The translations under genes and the position numbers were made by a program. A DNA stretch of 64,000 bases from Paractinoplanes atraurantiacus (GTDB lineage Bacteria; Actinomycetota; Actinomycetes; Mycobacteriales; Micromonosporaceae), in contig NZ_OBDY01000005.1 in assembly GCF_900215205.1 (NCBI RefSeq), positions 62,001 through 126,000 of the forward strand, written 5' to 3'. Each line of letters starts with the position of its first letter. The first letter of the stretch is position 1. This document shows, in pieces, positions 42,818 to 51,037 of the stretch. The notes under the pieces were generated by a model that did no database searches, was not told the DNA's origin, and was given only the letters and a program-made list of their open reading frames with translations.

Positions 42818-44067
42818 CAGATGTTGGCATTCTAGTCGTCGGCGCCGGCCCCGTCGGGCTGGCCACCGCGACCGCACTCGCCCAGAGGGGCATCGACGTG
42901 ACCGTCGTCGACCGGGCGGCCGGTGCCGCCCACACCAGCCGGGCCGCCGTCGTGCACGCCCGCACCTTGGAGGCCCTGGACCGCATCGGCGCGGCCGCCC
43001 CACTGGTCGCGGCCGGCATTCCGGCGCCGCGATTCACCATCCGCGACCGAGACCGGGTGCTGGTGCCGGTGGCCTTCGACGGCCTGCCGACCCCATATCC
43101 GTACGCTTTGATGGTCCCGCAGTCGACCACCGAGGCCGTGCTCAACGACCGCCTGACCGCCGCCGGCGGCACAGTCCTGCGAGGCCAGGAGGTGGTGGGC
43201 CTGGACGGCGCCACGGCCACCTTCGCCACCGGCGACCAGATCAGGGCCCACCGGGTGGTGGCCGCCGACGGCATGAACAGCACCATCCGCCGCTTGGCCG
43301 GCATCGGCTTCGGCCCCGCCGCCACGTCCGGCTCCACCTCGAGCCGCACCGCCACGGACGCCTCCGCCTCGGGCCGCACGGCCACGGACGCCTCGGGCCG
43401 CGCCGCAACGGACGCCTCGGGCCGCGCCGCAACGGACGCCTCGGGCCGCGCCGCAACGGACGGTGAGTCCTTCACGCTGGCCGACATCAAGGTCGACGGT
43501 GGGCCGGCCCGCGACGAGGTGGTCCTCTACTTCTCCCGCGCCGGCATGCTGGTCTGGGCGCCGCTGCCCGACGGGACGGTCCGCATCGTGGCCGCCGTCG
43601 ACGACGCCCCGGAACAGCCGGACATTGCGTACGTCCAAAAGCTCCTCTCCAGCCGTGGCCCCGCCCGCGAGCCGGCCCAGGTCGCCGAGGTGGTGTGGGG
43701 CTCCCGCTTCCGCGTTCACCACCGCGTGGCCGACACATTCCGCGCCGGCCCGGTCCTGCTCGCCGGCGACGCCGGCCACGTGCACAGCCCGGCCGGCGGT
43801 CAGGGCATGAACCTCGGCCTCCGCGATGCCCTGGCCTTGGCCGACGCCCTGGCCGACGGCTCGGACGCCGCCCTCGACGCTTACGCCGCCGCCCGCCGCC
43901 CCGCCGCCCTGGAGGTGGTCCGCTTCGCGTCCCGCCTGACCCGTCTGGCCACCGTTCCGGCCCCGGCTCGTCCCTTGCGCAACGCCGCCCTGTCGGCCCT
44001 GTCCTTGGTGCCGGCCTTCCGCTCGAACCTCGCCCTGCGCCTCGCCGGCCTGACCGACCGACCCTGA
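42805..44067 (+). CDS. FAD-dependent aromatic-ring monooxygenase-like protein
   Basis: This 420-residue flavoprotein of the PHBH fold has the ADP-binding motif VVGAGPVGLATATAL, an internal segment APRFTIRDRDRVLVPV, and the second FAD motif LLAGDAGHVHSPAGGQGMNLGLRDALALAD. It likely hydroxylates a phenolic or polyketide-type substrate with NAD(P)H. Residues 181-218 are a Ser/Gly/Arg/Ala/Thr repeat inserted in the substrate-domain region. The divergent TetR gene and operator over its start codon suggest induction by its own substrate, possibly an antibiotic to be inactivated. Confidence 0.9.
   Translation: MRWQTDVGILVVGAGPVGLATATALAQRGIDVTVVDRAAGAAHTSRAAVVHARTLEALDRIGAAAPLVAAGIPAPRFTIRDRDRVLVPVAFDGLPTPYPYALMVPQSTTEAVLNDRLTAAGGTVLRGQEVVGLDGATATFATGDQIRAHRVVAADGMNSTIRRLAGIGFGPAATSGSTSSRTATDASASGRTATDASGRAATDASGRAATDASGRAATDGESFTLADIKVDGGPARDEVVLYFSRAGMLVWAPLPDGTVRIVAAVDDAPEQPDIAYVQKLLSSRGPAREPAQVAEVVWGSRFRVHHRVADTFRAGPVLLAGDAGHVHSPAGGQGMNLGLRDALALADALADGSDAALDAYAAARRPAALEVVRFASRLTRLATVPAPARPLRNAALSALSLVPAFRSNLALRLAGLTDRP
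43345..43458 (+). repeat. In-frame 24-bp tandem repeat
   Basis: Three perfect 24-bp units (43387-43458) encoding DASGRAAT follow one or two degenerate units encoding ASASGRTAT. The array interrupts the monooxygenase between its two FAD motifs. Confidence 0.85.
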
Positions 44068-44256
44068 CCAAGCCCGCCCTCCACCGGCCCCGTCGACCAC
44101 GGCCGACCCGGGCCACCCCTCCGAGCCGCCCGCCGACAACGGCTGTCCGAGCCCCACCGACCATGGCTGCCCGGCCCGCCCCGCGCGGCGACAGGCCCAG
44201 CCGCTCCAAGCGTGACTGACCTGGGCCTGCGACTCGGCGAACCTGCTGGGCGCGGC

Positions 44257-44262
44257 TAACTT
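44257..44262 (+). promoter_or_regulatory. -10 element (TAACTT) of the MerR gene, leaderless type
   Basis: TAACTT is followed by six bases and the GTG start at 44269. Confidence 0.4.
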
Positions 44263-44268
44263 GGACGG

Positions 44269-44691
44269 GTGCCGTTGACCATTCAGGAGATGGCTCGGCG
44301 ATCGGGCTTCAGTGAGCCGACGCTGCGCTATTACGAGAAGATCGGCCTGCTGGGGGTCGTCGAGCGGGACGCGTCCAGCGGGCACCGCCGGTACGACGAG
44401 ACCGTGGTGGCCCGGGTCGAGGCGCTGGCCTGCCTGCGGTCGTCGGGGGTGACCGTCGACGGGATGCGGCGTTACGTCGAGCTGGTGGACAAGGGTGACG
44501 GCGCGGCCGGCGAGCTGCGGGAGTTGTTCGACGAGCACGCCGCCCACCTCGCCGCCGAGATCGAGCGGCTGCGGGTCCGGCAGGAATACCTCGTGCTCAA
44601 AGCTCGGATGTGGGACGCCCGCGACCAGGGTGATCGCCGGGCCGAGGCCGAGACCGTCAAGCGGGTGGAGGAGATCCTCCGGCGCTTCTGA
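44269..44691 (+). CDS. MerR-family transcriptional regulator
   Basis: This 140-residue regulator has the MerR N-terminal winged helix (TIQEMARRSGFSEPTLRYYEKIGLL) and a long dimerisation coiled coil (LRELFDEHAAHLAAEIERLRVRQEYLVLKARMW). It lacks C-terminal metal-binding cysteines, so it belongs to the NmlR/aldehyde-type or drug-type branch. The GTG start is supported by a TAACTT box six bases upstream. It overlaps the convergent epimerase gene by 35 bp. That reductase may act on the same stress metabolite, but the link is weak. Confidence 0.88.
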   Translation: MPLTIQEMARRSGFSEPTLRYYEKIGLLGVVERDASSGHRRYDETVVARVEALACLRSSGVTVDGMRRYVELVDKGDGAAGELRELFDEHAAHLAAEIERLRVRQEYLVLKARMWDARDQGDRRAEAETVKRVEEILRRF

Positions 44692-45700
44692 CGACGCCCA
44701 GGCTCAGCAGGCTGTCCGCGGTGTCCGTGATCGTGGTGGCCACGTCGCGGGGACGCCAGCCGAGCATGCGCCGGGCCTTGTCATTGCTGATGAGCGGGAT
44801 CTGGCCACGCAGCCCGGCCGCCTCGCGCAGGGCGGGGTCGGTGCGGGCCGCCTCGCGTACCTGCTCGTCGGTCAGCTCGGCCGACGGCACCCGGTCCGCG
44901 AAGGCCGGCAGGTGACGGGCCAGCGTCCGGCCCATCTCGAAGAAGCTGATGGCCGGGCCGCCGACCCCGATGAACCGCTCGCCGGCGGCGCCCGGATGCC
45001 GCATCGCCCGCAGGTGCAGGTCGACGACGTCGCGCACGTCCACCACCCCGAAGTACATCCTCGGCACCACCGGCATGGCGCCCTCGAGGAACGCCTTCAC
45101 CAGGCCCGTCGACGCCGACATCTTGGCGCCGAGCAGGGGCCCGAAGATGCCGGTCGGGTTGACCACGGTCAGCTCGAGGTCGTCCTGGGCGCGGGCGTAG
45201 TCCCACGCCGCGCGTTCGGCCAGGGTCTTGGAGCGGATGTACGCGGGGATGTCGCCGTCCGGGTCGGTCCAGTCGGACTCGTCGTAGTGGCCGCCGGGTT
45301 TCACCGTGTAGCCCACCGCCGCGTACGACGATGTCATCACCACCCGCTCGACTCCGGCCGCCCGGGCCGCCGCGAGCACGCGGATCGCTCCGTCGCGGGC
45401 GGGCACGATCAGCTCGTCGTCCGAGGCCGGCGGGGTGAACGGGAACGGCGAGGCGTGATGCCACACATACCGGGCGCCCGCCGTGGCCTTGTCCCAGTTG
45501 TCGTCGGAGGTCAGCTCGGCCGCGACGAACCGGGCCCGGTCGCCCGCCTCGACGCCGGCCCGGCGGACCCGCTCGCGGACCTCGTGCTCCTGGTCCGGGC
45601 GGCGCACGGCCACCCGCACCTCGTATCCCTCGGTGATCAGCCGGGCGACGGAGTGACCACCAAGGTGACCCGTCGCTCCGGTGACAAGAACAATGCTCAT
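44657..45700 (-). CDS. NAD(P)-dependent epimerase/dihydroflavonol reductase-like protein
   Basis: This 347-residue extended SDR has the cofactor motif VTGATGHLGG near the N-terminus and the active-site YIRSK with an upstream Ser-Ser (MTSSYAAVG). It resembles ketone/aldehyde reductases of the dihydroflavonol 4-reductase group. The ATG at 45700 (MSIVLVTGATG) is preferred over the longer frame. It follows the M1 peptidase on the same strand with 22 bp between, so they may share a transcript. The substrate is probably a carbonyl compound. Confidence 0.87.
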   Translation of the reverse strand: MSIVLVTGATGHLGGHSVARLITEGYEVRVAVRRPDQEHEVRERVRRAGVEAGDRARFVAAELTSDDNWDKATAGARYVWHHASPFPFTPPASDDELIVPARDGAIRVLAAARAAGVERVVMTSSYAAVGYTVKPGGHYDESDWTDPDGDIPAYIRSKTLAERAAWDYARAQDDLELTVVNPTGIFGPLLGAKMSASTGLVKAFLEGAMPVVPRMYFGVVDVRDVVDLHLRAMRHPGAAGERFIGVGGPAISFFEMGRTLARHLPAFADRVPSAELTDEQVREAARTDPALREAAGLRGQIPLISNDKARRMLGWRPRDVATTITDTADSLLSLGVVRSAGGSPPPA

Positions 45701-45722
45701 GCCGTCCGAGTCTGCGTACCCT

Positions 45723-47771
45723 CTAGCGCTTGAAGTCAAGGGTGACGGAAGAGACTGCCGTCACCGCCGCCGCGGGCTTGGACGGGGTGTAGAGCCAGGC
45801 GGTGAACAGGTCGTCCAGTTGCCGGCCGGAGAGTCGTTCGGCCAAGGCTATGAACTGGGGTGTTGTCACGTTGCCGCCGGCGTTCGTGGTGGCCCACTGT
45901 TTCAGCAGGCGGAAGAACGTGGGGTCGCCTATGCGCTGGCGCAGGGCGTGCAAAGTCATGGCGCCCCGGTCGTAGACGGCGCCGTCGAACAGGTTGTCGG
46001 GGCCGGGGTCGCCTATGCGCAGGGTCCAGAACGGGTCGCCGGCGGGGATGCCGCTGTACGTACCATCGAAGATCTCCTGGACGGTGTCGCGGCCTTCGTG
46101 TTCGCTCCACAGCCACTCGGCGTACGTGGCGAAGCCTTCGTTCAGCCAGATGTCGCGCCAGTTCGTGAGGGCCAGGCTGTCGCCGTACCACTGGTGGGCC
46201 AGCTCGTGGACGACGACGCTGTCGCCCTGCTCAGGGTCGGTGAAGAACTCACGGGCGTAGATGGGGCGGGTCTGGTTCTCCAGGGCGAAGCCGAGGCCGG
46301 CCACGTCGTCGACGATGCCTCCGGCGGCGTTGAACGGGTACGGGCCGAAGAGGCCGGACTCGAATCGGATGATCTCGGGTTCACGGGCCAGGGAGCGCGC
46401 GGCCAGTTCTCCGGTGGTGGTGGGTTCGTCGGCCACGGTGCCGACCGTCCACGGGCTCGGGTTGGGTTCGCTGCCGGGCGGCGGGCCGGTCGGGGTCCAG
46501 CCGTCGAGCTGGTTGCCGTCGGGTTCGAAGGAGGTGGTGCCCTGGCCGGTGGAGACGGCGATGTCGTCGACGAAGACGCCGGGCGGGGAATACGACGGGT
46601 CGTTCTCGTACGACAGGGAAAGCTCGACGCTCTTGCCGGCGTACTTGGACAGGTCGATGGACCACTGCTCGTAGCCGTCGCTGACGCCGGTGGCCGCGTT
46701 CCAGGAGGCGGTGCCGGTCGAGGAGCAGTTCAGATAGCGCACGAGGAACGGGTGCACGTCGGGCGCGTAGTCGCACAGGTTGCCGGTGTCGGTGCTGGTG
46801 TGGCCGTTGGCGTCGGGCAGGGTGGTCCAGTCGCCGGCGCCGGCGGTGCGGGCTTCGACGAAGAAGTAGTCCCAGTCGGATTCGGTTTCGCGGCTGACCC
46901 AGAAGGTCATCCGGCCGCCGGTCGCGGGCACGGCGATGGTGCGGGTGAGGCGTTTGTACGAGGGTTCGCCCACCCCGCTGATGGCCAGGTGGGTGCCGGT
47001 GCGCGCGGGCGGCCGGACGAACAGGTCCGGGTCGATGGCGTCGAAGAACTTCAAGCCATTCTTGGTGTACGAGGTGGTGCGGAACTCGCCGACGGTGGCG
47101 GTGGCCAGATAGGACGCCATGGGGGCGCGCTCGTCCCACAGCCAGGTGGTCCAGGGGCCTTGGGTGGTGTGGCTGATCAGCTGGCCGTTGGACACCGCTT
47201 CGAGGCCCTTGGGCACGGTCACCCGCACGGTGTAGGCGGCCTTGTCGCGGGGGTGGTCGTTGACCGGGAACCAGGTCGACGCGGCGAACGGCTGGCCGAC
47301 GATGACCATGCCGTCGTCGGTGTGGAAGACGCCGCCGTCGCCGAGGCTCTCATTGGTGACGAGCCCGGGCACGCCGTCGTAGCGGGCGACCACGATGAAA
47401 GTCGTTCCGGAGCGCAGGCCGCGCGCGGGCGTGACGGTGAGTTCGTCGCCGCTGCGCGTCCATCGCGCCATACGGTCGTCGACGGTCACCGACCGTACGG
47501 AAAGACCATGGAAGTCGAAGTTGAATCTCGACAGGTCCTGAGTGGCCCGTGCCGTGATCACCGCGACACCGGACAGCCGGTCGTCGGCCGGGGTGTAGCG
47601 CAGGTCGAGCCCGTAGTGCTTGACGTCGTAGCCACCGTTGCCGGAGAGCGGGAAGTACGGATCACCGATGCCGGCCGTGCCGGGCCGGAATCCTGTGTGC
47701 GCGCCGGCGGGCGCCCCATATGCGAGCAGGGCGAGCACGGCGACGGCGACGAGCGCGAATCTGCGGGCCAT
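45723..47771 (-). CDS. Secreted M1-family metallopeptidase with inserted beta domain
   Basis: This 682-residue exported aminopeptidase has a signal peptide (MARRFALVAVAVLALLAYGAPAGA), an M1 N-terminal beta domain, and a gluzincin site HELAH (522-526) with the third ligand Glu545 (LNEGFATYAEW). Between the N-terminal and catalytic parts, about 150 residues form an extra beta-sandwich-like domain with a Cys pair (SDWDYFFVEARTAGAGDW, PPGVFVDDIAVSTGQ), similar to domains of immune inhibitor A-type proteases. A TAGCGT box six bases before the ATG suggests leaderless transcription. It should release N-terminal residues from peptides outside the cell. Confidence 0.9.
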   Translation of the reverse strand: MARRFALVAVAVLALLAYGAPAGAHTGFRPGTAGIGDPYFPLSGNGGYDVKHYGLDLRYTPADDRLSGVAVITARATQDLSRFNFDFHGLSVRSVTVDDRMARWTRSGDELTVTPARGLRSGTTFIVVARYDGVPGLVTNESLGDGGVFHTDDGMVIVGQPFAASTWFPVNDHPRDKAAYTVRVTVPKGLEAVSNGQLISHTTQGPWTTWLWDERAPMASYLATATVGEFRTTSYTKNGLKFFDAIDPDLFVRPPARTGTHLAISGVGEPSYKRLTRTIAVPATGGRMTFWVSRETESDWDYFFVEARTAGAGDWTTLPDANGHTSTDTGNLCDYAPDVHPFLVRYLNCSSTGTASWNAATGVSDGYEQWSIDLSKYAGKSVELSLSYENDPSYSPPGVFVDDIAVSTGQGTTSFEPDGNQLDGWTPTGPPPGSEPNPSPWTVGTVADEPTTTGELAARSLAREPEIIRFESGLFGPYPFNAAGGIVDDVAGLGFALENQTRPIYAREFFTDPEQGDSVVVHELAHQWYGDSLALTNWRDIWLNEGFATYAEWLWSEHEGRDTVQEIFDGTYSGIPAGDPFWTLRIGDPGPDNLFDGAVYDRGAMTLHALRQRIGDPTFFRLLKQWATTNAGGNVTTPQFIALAERLSGRQLDDLFTAWLYTPSKPAAAVTAVSSVTLDFKR

Positions 47772-47777
47772 TTCGTC

Positions 47778-47783
47778 ACGCTA
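47778..47783 (-). promoter_or_regulatory. -10 element (TAGCGT) of the M1 peptidase gene, leaderless type
   Basis: On the minus strand TAGCGT is followed by six bases and the ATG. Confidence 0.45.
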
Positions 47784-47839
47784 GGCCGCCACCGTGCACC
47801 ACCCATCCGCCGAACGGCCATCGGCGAACACCGATCTTC

Positions 47840-48556
47840 TTACGCGTTCCGCCGTTGGAAGAGCACGGCGCCCATGCCGAGCGCGCCCACCGTCCACGCG
47901 GCCACGACGCCGAGAGCGGCCCACGGCCCCAGCGGCAGCCCGGCATCGTCGACGGTGGTGGTCAGGGCTTGCACCGCGGTGGCCGGGGTCAGGCGGTAGA
48001 GGAACCGCCCCCAGTCCGGATCGGGCAGCATCCACAACAACATCGGCGCCAGATAAAGCAGCCCCAGAACAATGCCCATCGCCGCCGCGGAACTGCGCAC
48101 GGCAGCGGCCACCCCGAGCCCGAGCAGCCCGACAAGGATCAGATGCAGCACCGACTCGCCGGCCGCCCGCAGCAGGGCGTCGCTCAGCGGCAGCCCGATC
48201 ACCGCGACGCCGACGCCGACGACCGCGACGGGCACCACCCCAGCGGTGAGCAGCCCGGCCTTGGCGACAAGCACGGACCAGCGTCGCGGAACAACGATCA
48301 GAGTGGCCCGAATCAGACCGGTGCCATACTCACCCGCCAGAATTTGCACCCCGGCCGCGGCCACGGCCGCCTGCCCGAGACGGACACCCAGCAGCCGCAA
48401 CTGCACCGCATCGATCCCACCACGCCCGAGCATCACACCACCGGCGGTGAGCAGCAGCGCGAAACCAAGCGGCACGGCGAGACCGAGACCTCCCGTACGA
48501 AGCTTCCCAACCTCAGCAGCCCACGCTCCCCTCACACCGCGACGCTCGGAAGTCAC
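47840..48556 (-). CDS. ABC transporter permease (small subunit)
   Basis: This 238-residue integral membrane protein has six hydrophobic helices and resembles ABC-2-type permeases. The GTG at 48556 has a GAGGGAG box; the longer frame is a shadow. It is the third gene of a minus-strand operon (ATPase, large permease, small permease). The motif AGEYGTGLIRATLIVVPRR mirrors the AEFRHGMIRTTLAAIPRP loop of the larger permease, so the two are related halves of one exporter. Confidence 0.85.
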   Translation of the reverse strand: MTSERRGVRGAWAAEVGKLRTGGLGLAVPLGFALLLTAGGVMLGRGGIDAVQLRLLGVRLGQAAVAAAGVQILAGEYGTGLIRATLIVVPRRWSVLVAKAGLLTAGVVPVAVVGVGVAVIGLPLSDALLRAAGESVLHLILVGLLGLGVAAAVRSSAAAMGIVLGLLYLAPMLLWMLPDPDWGRFLYRLTPATAVQALTTTVDDAGLPLGPWAALGVVAAWTVGALGMGAVLFQRRNA

Positions 48557-48609
48557 GCCGCTCCCTCGCGAAGCGACCCACGCGGCCCTAGCGCCATTGC
48601 TCCCGGCTT

Positions 48610-50238
48610 TCACGCCGAGTCCTGGCGAAGGGAGCCGCGTGGTCTCACGCCGCCTTCCGACGAAGCGGCCCGCTCGGAGGGGTTGCCGCGCTCGGAGGAG
48701 GCGCCGCGCTCGGAGGTGGCGCCGCGCTCTGAGGAGGCGGCGGGCTGCGAGGAGGGGGTCATGTCTCGGTGGAGTCGCCACGTGGCTGCGGTGAGGGCGG
48801 CCAAAGCGTAGAGCGCCAGCACGCCCAAGCCTGCCCATGGGGACAGGGGGTAGTAGCCGTCCAGGACTGTCTGTGGGCGGGAAGCCTGTGGGTAGGACGG
48901 GAGGCTCTGCTGGATTGCGAACGCGGCGCCCGGGGTCAGCCGCAGCAGCCACACGCCGGCGGTGGCGGGCAGGACCGACGTTGCGGCCAGGATCGGAGGG
49001 GCGAGGACGAGCACGGTTGTGATGACGATGGCGGGCACGGCTCGGCGCAGGAGCGATGCGAGGCCGTATGCGAACAGCGCCGCCAACGACAGCAGCACGG
49101 CCGTGCCGATCGCCACGCGCAGGACGGTCGGCCACGGCGCGGCCAGCACGACCACGGCGTGGGAGCGCAGCATTCCCACGGTCACCGGCATCGTCACCGC
49201 GACCGCCACCAGGCCTGTCACCAGGGCCGCCGCGCCGATCACGGCCGCCTTGGCCGCCGACAGCCGCAGCGGACGCGGTATCGCGGCCAGCGTCGTTCGG
49301 ATCATGCCGTGCCGGAACTCGGCCGAGCCGCACAGTGCCGCCACCACGAGAAGCGGGAGCAGCGCGGCGAACGCCCCCGTCAGCGTTCGCTCGATCGCCA
49401 GGCCGTTCTCGCTGTCCGGCCCGATCTCGCCCGAGCCGGCCACGGTGATCACGCCGCCGGACTCGGTGTAGCCGGGCGGGTGGGTCTGCTCCCACGTGGT
49501 GCGGTAGTCGCTGTAGCCGACCAGCGAGTCGGTCCACGCGCCGCCCGGGCTGATCCGGCTGAACTCGGCGGTCGCCTGGGTCCAGCGGGCCGACACGGCG
49601 TGGCCGCCCTCGGCGCGCTCGTCGACCGTGTAGCCGCTCGGTGAGGTGACGAACAAGCCGATGCGGGCTGTGGCGGGCAGGCCGTCAAGGCGTACGGAAT
49701 CAATCTTTTGATAGTCGGCGCCGTTGTCCGAGACGTAGCCGGTGATCTCGTCGCCGTGCCGGGTGAGACGCAGCCAGGCCTCCCTCAGCGGCGGGCCGGC
49801 CTTGTCGCGGGTGAAAGCGGACTGCATGCGCACGCCGTGAGTGCCGGTGAGCATCACCGCCGCGTAGTCAGCGCCGGGCCCCGTGCCATCTTTGATCATG
49901 AGGCCGGCCTTGGCCCACGGGACCACGCCGCGCACGATCTCGTCGTGGTTCGGCGGCGGGTAGGTGATCGTCCCGTCCAGGCCGCCCACCTTCGCGGTGA
50001 TCGAGCCGTCGCCGTCGAGCTCCCGGTTGACGAAGGTGAGCCTGTCCTGCACCGACCGCCCGGACGAGTCGGCCGGTGGCGCGGGGCAGTCGACCTCGCG
50101 CGTGCCGTCCATGCAGGACATCGTCGATCCGGAGGCGAACAGGACACCGAGCGCCACCATGATCAGCGGGACCGCCGCGAGACCCGCCATCCAGCCGCGG
50201 ACGGTGCAAAGCTTCAGCCACTCGGCGCGCAGGATCAT
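48610..50238 (-). CDS. ABC transporter permease with extracellular DUF1349-like domain
   Basis: This 542-residue membrane protein has an N-terminal helix followed by a large external domain of about 250 residues. Within it, VVPWAKAGLMIKDGTGPGADYAAVMLTG and GDEITGYVSDNGADYQKI look like the DUF1349/concanavalin-like fold. Five to six helices follow, with the permease loop SAEFRHGMIRTTLAAIPRP, then a C-terminal tail of SSERGA-like repeats (about 500-523). The ATG overlaps the ATPase stop as ATGA. The domain may bind a carbohydrate or peptide substrate at the surface. The divergent two-component system suggests drug- or envelope-stress control. Confidence 0.85.
   Translation of the reverse strand: MILRAEWLKLCTVRGWMAGLAAVPLIMVALGVLFASGSTMSCMDGTREVDCPAPPADSSGRSVQDRLTFVNRELDGDGSITAKVGGLDGTITYPPPNHDEIVRGVVPWAKAGLMIKDGTGPGADYAAVMLTGTHGVRMQSAFTRDKAGPPLREAWLRLTRHGDEITGYVSDNGADYQKIDSVRLDGLPATARIGLFVTSPSGYTVDERAEGGHAVSARWTQATAEFSRISPGGAWTDSLVGYSDYRTTWEQTHPPGYTESGGVITVAGSGEIGPDSENGLAIERTLTGAFAALLPLLVVAALCGSAEFRHGMIRTTLAAIPRPLRLSAAKAAVIGAAALVTGLVAVAVTMPVTVGMLRSHAVVVLAAPWPTVLRVAIGTAVLLSLAALFAYGLASLLRRAVPAIVITTVLVLAPPILAATSVLPATAGVWLLRLTPGAAFAIQQSLPSYPQASRPQTVLDGYYPLSPWAGLGVLALYALAALTAATWRLHRDMTPSSQPAASSERGATSERGASSERGNPSERAASSEGGVRPRGSLRQDSA
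48670..48742 (-). repeat. In-frame 18-bp tandem repeat
   Basis: Four 18-bp units encode six-residue motifs (SERGAS type) in the cytoplasmic C-terminal tail of the large permease. Confidence 0.75.
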
Positions 50239-50951
50239 CGGATGCCTCCCACGCCGGCGGTGAGCTCCAGATAGGCCGCCTCGAGCGACGCGTATTCGCC
50301 GATCAGGTCGTCCACACCGGCGTCGGCGATCACCCGGCCGTGGCCGGCCACCACCACGTGGCCGGCCATGTCCTGCAGCTCGCTCATCAGGTGGCTGGAG
50401 ACCAGCACCGAGCGGCCCTCGGCGGCCAGGTCGCGCAGCAGGCCGCGCATCCACACGATGCCGGCCGGGTCGAGGCCGTTGAACGGCTCGTCCAGCAGCA
50501 GCACCGGCGGGTCACCGAGCAGCGCCGCGGCCACGCCCAGCCGTTGCCGCATGCCCAGTGAATAGCCGCCGGCGGCGCGGCGGCCGGCGTCGGCCAGGCC
50601 GGTCAGGCCGAGGACCTCGTCGGCGCGGCGGGCGGGCAGCCCCTGCGAGGCGGCCAGCCAGAGCAGATGGTTGCGGCCGCTTCGCGCGGGATGCAGGGCG
50701 TGGGGGTCGAGCAGGGCTCCGCAATGGCGCATGGGGTGGGCGAGCTCGGCGTACCGGCGGCCGCCGATGATGGCAGTCCCGGCGTCCGGCCGGTCCAGGC
50801 CTATTATCGTGCGCAGCGTGGTCGACTTGCCGGCGCCGTTCGGGCCGACGAAACCGGTCACGTGCCCCGGCCGCACGGTGAAGGTCATCCCGTCCAGGGC
50901 GACCGCCGCTCCGTACCGCTTGCGCAGCCCGTTCACTTCGATGGTTGCCAT
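50235..50951 (-). CDS. ABC transporter ATP-binding protein
   Basis: This 238-residue ATPase has Walker A GPNGAGKST, a signature-like YSLGMRQRLGVAAALLG, Walker B VLLLDEPFNGLDP and the H-loop VSSHLMSEL. It is typical of the CcmA/DrrA-like group that drives ABC-2 exporters of antibiotics or bacteriocins. It starts the operon and its stop overlaps the large permease start. It diverges from the histidine kinase across 86 bp. Confidence 0.93.
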   Translation of the reverse strand: MATIEVNGLRKRYGAAVALDGMTFTVRPGHVTGFVGPNGAGKSTTLRTIIGLDRPDAGTAIIGGRRYAELAHPMRHCGALLDPHALHPARSGRNHLLWLAASQGLPARRADEVLGLTGLADAGRRAAGGYSLGMRQRLGVAAALLGDPPVLLLDEPFNGLDPAGIVWMRGLLRDLAAEGRSVLVSSHLMSELQDMAGHVVVAGHGRVIADAGVDDLIGEYASLEAAYLELTAGVGGIR

Positions 50952-51037
50952 GCCGAGAGTTGTACGGAGCCGGGCCTAACCGGGGCGCGACGAACGTTGT
51001 CATACCGCTGTTAGGCCGGGCCGGGCATGCTTTGCGG

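Noticed and set aside
44068..44268. Possible small gene between the monooxygenase and MerR genes
   Set aside because: The frames are Pro/Arg-rich, lack ribosome-binding sites and look like 3' trailing sequence.
45681..47999. 772-residue plus-strand frame opposite the M1 peptidase
   Set aside because: Val/Gly/Arg-rich shadow; HELAH and a signal peptide are on the minus strand.
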